From positions 1-7,284 of the forward strand of contig JABIUH010000054.1 in assembly GCA_018701055.1 (NCBI GenBank): a DNA stretch of 7,284 nucleotides. The letters are read 5' to 3'. Position 1 is the stretch's first letter. Each line of letters begins with the position of its first letter. The DNA is from Woeseia sp. Its GTDB lineage: Bacteria; Pseudomonadota; Gammaproteobacteria; Steroidobacterales; Woeseiaceae. Made by a program: the position numbers and the translations under genes. Below, piece after piece: positions 1-4,362 of the stretch. The notes below the pieces were generated by a model. The model saw only the letters and a program-made list of their open reading frames with translations, was not told where the DNA came from and made no database searches.

Positions 1-708
1 ACCGCCAGCAAAATAATAGCGGCCGGCGGCCAGGTCGCATTGCTCGATGTAAACGACGACGATGGCGCAAAGAGCGCGGCGCTGCTTGGCGATCGCGCGA
101 CCTATATTCACGCGGATGTCTCCTCTGAGCCTGATGTGCAGGCGGCTATCGCGCAGGCAAACGAATTTATGGACGGAATTACACTCGCAGTCAATTGCGC
201 TGGTGTCGTTGGTGCAGCACGAGCGTTGGGTCGAGAGGCACCCATGGCCGGAGAGTTTTTTGCTAAAACGGTCTCCATCAACCTAATTGGGTCGTTCCTG
301 GTTGCAAAAGAAGCGGCCAACGTGATGCAACACAATGAAGCCAACGATGATGGCGAACGAGGTTTAATCGTCAGTACGGCATCAATCGCCGCGTTCGAAG
401 GACAAATTGGCCAGGCCGCTTATTCGGCCTCCAAAGGTGGGATCGTCAGCATGACCTTGCCGCTTGCAAGAGAGTTTGCGCGCATTGGAATTCGGGTAAA
501 TGTTATTGCCCCCGGCATTTTTATCACACCCATGGTCGCAGGCATGACGCCGGAACTTCAGGATTCGCTCGGCGCGCAAGTTCCCTTCCCTTCTCGTCTC
601 GGCCGACCGCATGAATACGCCGATTTGGTGGCCTGTATTTACGGCAACGCGATGATCAACGGTGAGACGATTCGCATCGACGGTGCAATTAGGATGCAAC
701 CAAAATAG
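1..708 (+). CDS. SDR-family 3-hydroxyacyl-CoA dehydrogenase type II-like (HSD10 group), 5' truncated
   Basis: The reading frame is open from the first base, so the true start lies left of the window; 235 codons plus the TAG stop are present. A TTG at 40 is internal, because the upstream codons already read as the Rossmann helix leading into strand beta-2. The glycine-rich TGxxxGxG nucleotide loop is missing with the lost N-terminus. Visible SDR landmarks are the acidic residue after beta-2 (LLDVN, around 46), which in this family favours NAD(H) over NADP(H), the NCAGV motif (about 193-207), catalytic Ser at 382-384, and the YSASK motif with Tyr at 421-423 and Lys at 433-435. The C-terminus (IAPGIF-TPM, VPFPSRLG, NGETIRIDGAIRMQPK) is characteristic of the HSD17B10/type II group. 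Known members oxidise 3-hydroxyacyl-CoAs, notably 2-methyl-3-hydroxybutyryl-CoA in isoleucine degradation. The exact substrate here is inferred. It is soluble and probably tetrameric, as in the family. Confidence 0.9.
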   Translation, partial: TASKIIAAGGQVALLDVNDDDGAKSAALLGDRATYIHADVSSEPDVQAAIAQANEFMDGITLAVNCAGVVGAARALGREAPMAGEFFAKTVSINLIGSFLVAKEAANVMQHNEANDDGERGLIVSTASIAAFEGQIGQAAYSASKGGIVSMTLPLAREFARIGIRVNVIAPGIFITPMVAGMTPELQDSLGAQVPFPSRLGRPHEYADLVACIYGNAMINGETIRIDGAIRMQPK

Positions 709-736
709 GCCGACGAGTCGACTTAGCCCGGACCAT

Positions 737-2395
737 TCACATACCTGAGTAGTTCGGACCGCCACCACCTTCCGGCACTTGCCAAACAATATTCTGTGAC
801 GGATCTTTGATCTCGCAAGTCTTGCAGTGAACACAATTTTGAGCGTTGATTTGAAACTTCGATTGGCCATTTTCCGCAACGATTTCATATACGCCTGCAG
901 GACAATATAACTGCGCAGGCTCGTCGAACTTCGGTAAATTGACGTTAACGGGGACTGACGCATCCTTCAGTACAAGATGCGAAGGCTGATCTTCTTCGTG
1001 ATTGGTGCTGGAAAGAAATACAGAAGACAAGCGGTCGAATGACAACACACCATCGGGTTTCGGATACTCGATTACGGTCGTGCTTGCAGACGTTTTCAAC
1101 GAATCGTGGTCCGCGTCTTTATTGCGCAAGGTAAACGGCAATTTTCCGCGAAAGATATTTTGGTCGATGAACGCGAATGCCGCACCGAGGAATGTTCCGA
1201 ATTTGTGCAATGCTGGCCCGAAATTTCGCGCACGATGAAGTTCGTCATAAACCCAAGACTGCCGCACGGCGTCTTCGAAATCATCTAGCTCGGTGTAGGC
1301 ATCCCCGGCTTTGAGCGCGCGATAGGTGCTTTCCGCTGCCAGCATGCCCGTCTTGATCGCCGTGTGTGCACCTTTTATTTTAACGCCATTCAGAAAGCCC
1401 GCATCGCAGCCCACGAGCATGCCACCCGGGAATGTCAACTTCGGCAACGACTGAATACCCCCTTTGTTAACCGCGCGCGCGCCGTAAGCAATTCGCTTAC
1501 CGCCCTCGAGATAACACCGAATTTTTGGGTGTAATTTCCAACGTTGAAATTCCTGGAACGGTGACAAACTCGGGTTCTCATAATTGAGCGCGACGATAAA
1601 ACCAGCGAAAACCTGATTGTTAGCCGCGTGATACAGGAAACCTCCGCCCTCTGTTTTGTTGTCCATCGGCCAGCCCATTGTGTGAACGACCAGTCCTTCG
1701 TCATGCTGGTCTGGGTCGATTTCCCAAATCTCCTTAATTCCGATTCCATAGTGCTGCGGATCAGCATTCTTGCGGAGGTCGAACTTCGCCATCAACGCCT
1801 CGCCGAGATTGCCGCGCACACCTTCTGCAAAAATCGTGTATTTGCCGAGTAATTCGTAGCCGGCCTGGTAAGCAGATTTCTTGCTCCCGTCCTTACCAAT
1901 CCCCATATCACTGGTTACCACGCCGCGCACAGCGCCAGCATCGTCGTAAAGCACCTCGGACGCCGCAAAACCGGGAAATACGTTGATTTCCATTGCTTCT
2001 GCTTTCTCGCCCAGCCATTGGCACAGACGACCGAGACTAATGATGTAGTTGCCAACGTTGTGCATTGGCGCGGGCACGAGCATGCCCGGTACCCGCGTCG
2101 ACGTATTTTCGCCGCGCATGTAATGAATTAGATCGCCCTTGACCGCCGTGCTAACTGGCGCGCCTTCCTCACGCCAATTTGGAAACAACTCGTCGAGTGC
2201 TCGAGCATCGAAAACATTTCCCGACAAAATATGTGCACCAATTTCGGAGCCTTTCTCAACTACAACGATGGATAACTCCGCACCGTCCGCCTGCGCAAGC
2301 TGCGCGAGCCGACAGGCAGTCGCAAGGCCGGCAGGCCCCCCTCCGACGATCACGACATCGAACTCCATTGATTCTCGTTCAGCCTGCTCGGACAT
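737..2395 (-). CDS. Electron transfer flavoprotein-ubiquinone oxidoreductase (ETF-QO, ETFDH family)
   Basis: This is a complete 552-residue protein, the usual length for bacterial ETF-QO. It takes electrons from reduced ETF, which is loaded by acyl-CoA and related dehydrogenases, and passes them through FAD and a [4Fe-4S] cluster to ubiquinone at the cytoplasmic membrane face. The FAD-binding VVIVGGGPAG lies at residues 14-23, the second FAD-contact motif GCDAGFLNG at about 329-337, and the family segment GGGFLYHAANNQVFAGFIVAL at about 250-270. The four cluster cysteines are C498 (YCPAGVYE) and C521, C524 and C527 (CVHCKTC). All are intact and the C-terminus GGGGPNYSGM is typical. The start ATG (2393-2395) gives the expected length. 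Met10 is an alternative that would leave the FAD motif intact, and no strong Shine-Dalgarno is visible for either. The gene converges on the SDR and diverges from zapE. No etfA or etfB is in the window. Confidence 0.97.
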   Translation of the reverse strand: MSEQAERESMEFDVVIVGGGPAGLATACRLAQLAQADGAELSIVVVEKGSEIGAHILSGNVFDARALDELFPNWREEGAPVSTAVKGDLIHYMRGENTSTRVPGMLVPAPMHNVGNYIISLGRLCQWLGEKAEAMEINVFPGFAASEVLYDDAGAVRGVVTSDMGIGKDGSKKSAYQAGYELLGKYTIFAEGVRGNLGEALMAKFDLRKNADPQHYGIGIKEIWEIDPDQHDEGLVVHTMGWPMDNKTEGGGFLYHAANNQVFAGFIVALNYENPSLSPFQEFQRWKLHPKIRCYLEGGKRIAYGARAVNKGGIQSLPKLTFPGGMLVGCDAGFLNGVKIKGAHTAIKTGMLAAESTYRALKAGDAYTELDDFEDAVRQSWVYDELHRARNFGPALHKFGTFLGAAFAFIDQNIFRGKLPFTLRNKDADHDSLKTSASTTVIEYPKPDGVLSFDRLSSVFLSSTNHEEDQPSHLVLKDASVPVNVNLPKFDEPAQLYCPAGVYEIVAENGQSKFQINAQNCVHCKTCEIKDPSQNIVWQVPEGGGGPNYSGM

Positions 2396-2428
2396 ATTTA
2401 TTCTGCTTTCATGCTCAAAGAGGGCGCT

Positions 2429-2437
2429 AGTTTAGCA
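2429..2437 (-). promoter_or_regulatory. Candidate extended -10 promoter for the ETF-QO gene
   Basis: Read on the minus strand, the sequence is TGCTAAACT, an extended -10 (TGn followed by TAAACT), ending 33 bp before the ETF-QO start codon. No good -35 hexamer lies 16-18 bp upstream; the best is GCGGTG, a poor match. This would therefore depend on the extended -10 element. It is a weak, sequence-only call within the 105-bp divergent region shared with zapE. Confidence 0.3.
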
Positions 2438-2500
2438 AAACAACCGTTTTTCACCGCACCAAATTCACGGTACGCTCCCCCACGTGATGAAGAATCGACA

Positions 2501-3595
2501 ATGAAGATCAGATTTGCCTATCAAGCGTTACTCGAGAACGAGGGCATGCTTGTCGACCCCGCTCAAGAGGAGGTCGTTCGACGTCTCGCACAGCTGCAAC
2601 AGACCATTGTCTATCAAAACTCTCCCTTTCAAAGGCTTCGCCGTCGTTTGCCCGGGGGATCGGAAGCGTCTCCTCGTGGAATCTATCTCTGGGGTGGCGT
2701 TGGCCGGGGTAAAACGTTCCTGATGGATTTGTTTTTCAGCACGCTGGACTATCAGCCGAAAAAACGCATTCATTTTCACCGCATGATGAGCAACGTGCAT
2801 TCCCGGCTGCATGAAATCGCCAACACTGGAGCGATCGAAAATCCTTTAGAACAAGTGGCAGCCGATATCGCGAAAGATGCGCAGGTGTTATGTTTTGACG
2901 AATTCTTCGTCAGTGATATAGGCGACGCCATGATTCTTGGCCGCCTTTTAGATGCCTTCTTTCGACACGGTGTCACCTTGGTGACAACATCAAATTCACA
3001 TCCCAGCGCGCTCTATCCGGATGGCTTACAACGGCAGCGTTTTCTACCGGCTATCGATGCGCTACTTCAGCACACTGAGGTCATCCAGCTTGATGCCGGG
3101 ACGGATTATCGCCTTAGATTATTCGCACGGGCTGGAACTTACCTCGTCAGTCCCGGTGACGCGGCTGATAAAGAGCTGAACGGCTATTTCGCAGAAATTG
3201 CCTCTGGCGATGTACGCGAGGCCCATGACATCGAAGTACTCGGTAGATCAATACGAACAAAACGCTATGGGAAGGGGGTCGTCTGGTTCGACTTTATGGA
3301 AATCTGCGATGGTCCGCGCAGTCAGGAGGACTATATTGAAATTGCACGCTGGTATCCGACCGTCATCATCTCTGATGTTCCGGTCCTGACGGCCGAGCTC
3401 GAGAATGCGGCGCGACGATTCGTTGCTTTAGTGGACGAATTCTATGACCGCAAAGTCAAATTGGTTCTTTCTGCGGCTGCGCCTGCGGAATCGCTATACC
3501 AGGGAAAACGGCTGAAGTTCGAATTCCAACGAACATCCAGCCGCCTGACCGAGATGCAACAGGAAAAGTACCTACACGCCGCTCACATTGCCTAA
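2501..3595 (+). CDS. zapE: ZapE cell-division ATPase (AFG1/LACE1 family)
   Basis: The 364-residue protein is close to the roughly 375 residues of E. coli ZapE. In E. coli ZapE is a P-loop ATPase recruited late to the Z-ring that destabilises FtsZ polymers; mitochondrial AFG1/LACE1 is its homologue. Walker A GGVGRGKT is at residues 65-72 with Lys71. The family signature HFHRMM lies just downstream. Walker B is VLCFDEFF with Asp133-Glu134, and the sensor-like VTTSNSHPSALYPDGLQR follows. The frame stays open upstream to an ATG at 2411, but I chose ATG 2501. From there the N-terminus (about 26 residues to the DPAQ motif) matches the family, and the longer version would run through the ETF-QO upstream region. 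A weak purine-rich GATGAAG at 2486-2492 may serve as ribosome binding site. It is divergent from ETF-QO and followed after 60 bp by the MarR gene, with no terminator seen between them. Confidence 0.95.
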   Translation: MKIRFAYQALLENEGMLVDPAQEEVVRRLAQLQQTIVYQNSPFQRLRRRLPGGSEASPRGIYLWGGVGRGKTFLMDLFFSTLDYQPKKRIHFHRMMSNVHSRLHEIANTGAIENPLEQVAADIAKDAQVLCFDEFFVSDIGDAMILGRLLDAFFRHGVTLVTTSNSHPSALYPDGLQRQRFLPAIDALLQHTEVIQLDAGTDYRLRLFARAGTYLVSPGDAADKELNGYFAEIASGDVREAHDIEVLGRSIRTKRYGKGVVWFDFMEICDGPRSQEDYIEIARWYPTVIISDVPVLTAELENAARRFVALVDEFYDRKVKLVLSAAAPAESLYQGKRLKFEFQRTSSRLTEMQQEKYLHAAHIA

Positions 3596-3655
3596 CAACC
3601 ATCCAAATCCTTCCGCGCGTCGCTGTTTAACATCGAGTCGCAACGAAGTACCATC

Positions 3656-4153
3656 ATGAACGCAATTATTATCAATAAGGATATATCTCAGGTGGACGAA
3701 CAGTCAGATAATGCACTGATTTTAGAAGATTTTTTACCTTATCGACTGGCAATTCTATCGCACACCGTCTCCAGTTTGATTGCTCGCGTCTACGACAAGC
3801 GCTTTGGATTGACGATTCCCGAGTGGCGCGTCATCGCGATAGTAGGACGATTCCCGGGCTTATCAGCCGTTGAAGTCGCGGAGCGAACAATGCTCGATAA
3901 GGTCGCGATCAGCCGCGCCGTAACGAAACTCATCAAGGCGAATCGAATTGATCGTCAATTCGCCAATGCAGATCGCCGCCGTTCGATACTGACGTTGTCC
4001 GAAGAGGGGAGAAAAGTACACAACGAGGTCGCGCCGTTCGCCCTCGAAATGGAGCAGGACCTTCTGCACGGACTGGACGACGAGCAAATTCAAATATTGA
4101 ACACCGCCATCGAACGATTGCTGGCCCGCGCGCGACTGATCAGCTCGCCTTAG
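3656..4153 (+). CDS. MarR-family winged-helix transcriptional regulator
   Basis: The 165-residue protein has the MarR layout. An N-terminal helical dimerisation segment (DFLPYRLAILSHTVSSLIARVYDKRFGLTIPEWRVI, about 25-60) precedes the winged helix-turn-helix: LSAVEVAERTMLDKVAISRAVTKLIKANRI at about 69-98, with the likely recognition helix at 81-96. The wing carries the conserved basic DRRRSILTLSEEGR at 106-119, and a C-terminal dimerisation helix runs over about 130-160. MarR proteins bind palindromic operators as dimers and usually release DNA on binding an aromatic or other small ligand. No ligand can be deduced here. The start ATG at 3656 has only a weak GAAG upstream, and the first 20 residues are a variable extension. 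It sits 60 bp after zapE and 208 bp before gdhB on the same strand, so it may be read from the zapE promoter. Regulation of gdhB by this protein is an inference from position only. Confidence 0.93.
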   Translation: MNAIIINKDISQVDEQSDNALILEDFLPYRLAILSHTVSSLIARVYDKRFGLTIPEWRVIAIVGRFPGLSAVEVAERTMLDKVAISRAVTKLIKANRIDRQFANADRRRSILTLSEEGRKVHNEVAPFALEMEQDLLHGLDDEQIQILNTAIERLLARARLISSP

Positions 4154-4189
4154 CTAGCCCCACAGCACACGAAAACAAACTCCGTGCTA

Positions 4190-4201
4190 GCAGCCGGCTG
4201 C
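4190..4201. repeat. 12-bp perfect GC-rich palindrome GCAGCCGGCTGC
   Basis: This is a perfect palindrome just upstream of the best gdhB promoter candidate, overlapping one of three nearby GCTAGC hexamers. No T-tract follows, so it does not look like an intrinsic terminator. It could be a protein-binding site, or chance in GC-rich spacer DNA. Confidence 0.4.
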
Positions 4202-4204
4202 CGT

Positions 4205-4234
4205 GTGACGATCGACATTTTACTGCGGTAAAAT
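4205..4234 (+). promoter_or_regulatory. Candidate sigma-70 promoter for gdhB
   Basis: A -35-like GTGACG (4205-4210, four of six matches to TTGACA) is separated by 18 bp from a -10-like TAAAAT (4229-4234, five of six matches to TATAAT). It is the best promoter-like pair I found in the marR-gdhB gap. It would give a leader of roughly 120 nt before the gdhB ATG at 4362. The match is moderate, and the -10 lies inside an inverted repeat, which suggests repression by a DNA-binding protein. Confidence 0.4.
4217..4234. promoter_or_regulatory. Perfect 7-4-7 inverted repeat, candidate operator over the gdhB -10 box
   Basis: ATTTTAC (4217-4223) and GTAAAAT (4228-4234) are exact reverse complements separated by TGCG. 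The right arm contains the candidate -10 hexamer. The 18-bp size and symmetry fit a dimeric repressor site, and the adjacent MarR protein is an obvious candidate binder. No matching site is visible upstream of the marR gene itself. A T-run follows, so a weak hairpin terminator is the alternative, but the stem is AT-rich and short. Confidence 0.45.
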
Positions 4235-4266
4235 TTTTCTGTAATTTCCAGCACCGATCGCTAGCA

Positions 4267-4362
4267 ATGCGCCGCACAGAGGAATACTCTTGCCTCCCGA
4301 CAGCCTCAGCAATCAATTGTGTTACGCGGACGGCGTTTTGCGCGGTCGGAGTGCCCTCTTAA
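4267..4362 (+). CDS. Possible 31-codon upstream ORF coupled to gdhB by TAATG
   Basis: An ATG at 4267 opens a 31-codon frame encoding a peptide beginning MRRTEEYSCLPT, with three cysteines and no signal peptide or family resemblance. It ends in TAA at 4360-4362, whose last base is the first base of the gdhB ATG (TAATG), the geometry of translational coupling. I see no Shine-Dalgarno before 4267, and there is no run of Glu, Gln or Arg codons such as an attenuation leader would show. It may be a chance ORF. Confidence 0.2.
   Translation: MRRTEEYSCLPTASAINCVTRTAFCAVGVPS
4278..4283 (+). promoter_or_regulatory. Strong Shine-Dalgarno AGAGGA facing a TTG codon in the gdhB frame
   Basis: AGAGGA is followed after six bases by TTG at 4290, which is in frame with gdhB with no stop between. 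Starting there would add 24 residues to GdhB. The annotated ATG at 4362 has only GGAG (4348-4351) ten bases upstream, so the ribosome-site evidence and the family-length evidence point to different starts. Confidence 0.35.

Larger units (their letters stand above)
4153..4265. repeat. Three GCTAGC hexamers between marR and gdhB
   Basis: The palindromic hexamer GCTAGC occurs at 4153-4158 (overlapping the last base of the marR stop), 4186-4191 and 4260-4265. Start-to-start distances are 33 and 74 bp, close to three and seven DNA turns. I did not notice this hexamer elsewhere in the window, and CTAG is generally scarce in proteobacterial DNA. The cluster may be a set of binding half-sites or coincidence. 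Confidence 0.35.

Noticed and set aside
382..963. 193-codon minus-strand frame spanning the ends of the SDR and ETF-QO genes
   Set aside because: It lies antisense to the conserved SDR C-terminus and overlaps the ETF-QO [4Fe-4S] region in another frame. The product has no recognisable motif.
2411..2500. Upstream in-frame ATG that would lengthen ZapE by 30 residues
   Set aside because: The extra residues do not resemble ZapE N-termini and the extension covers the ETF-QO leader and promoter candidate. ATG 2501 gives the usual family length.
3596..3655. Separate promoter or operator for the MarR gene
   Set aside because: I found no convincing -35/-10 pair and no palindrome resembling the one before gdhB. 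Transcription from the zapE side is as likely.
4164..4188. AGCAC/GTGCT inverted repeat after marR as a terminator
   Set aside because: It has only 5 bp of stem with a 15-base loop and no T-tract downstream.
4217..4240. Inverted repeat followed by Ts as an intrinsic terminator for marR
   Set aside because: The stem is only 7 bp with one G-C pair at the loop end and is AT-rich, so it would be a weak hairpin. Its symmetry and overlap with a -10 box fit an operator better, though a terminator role is not excluded.
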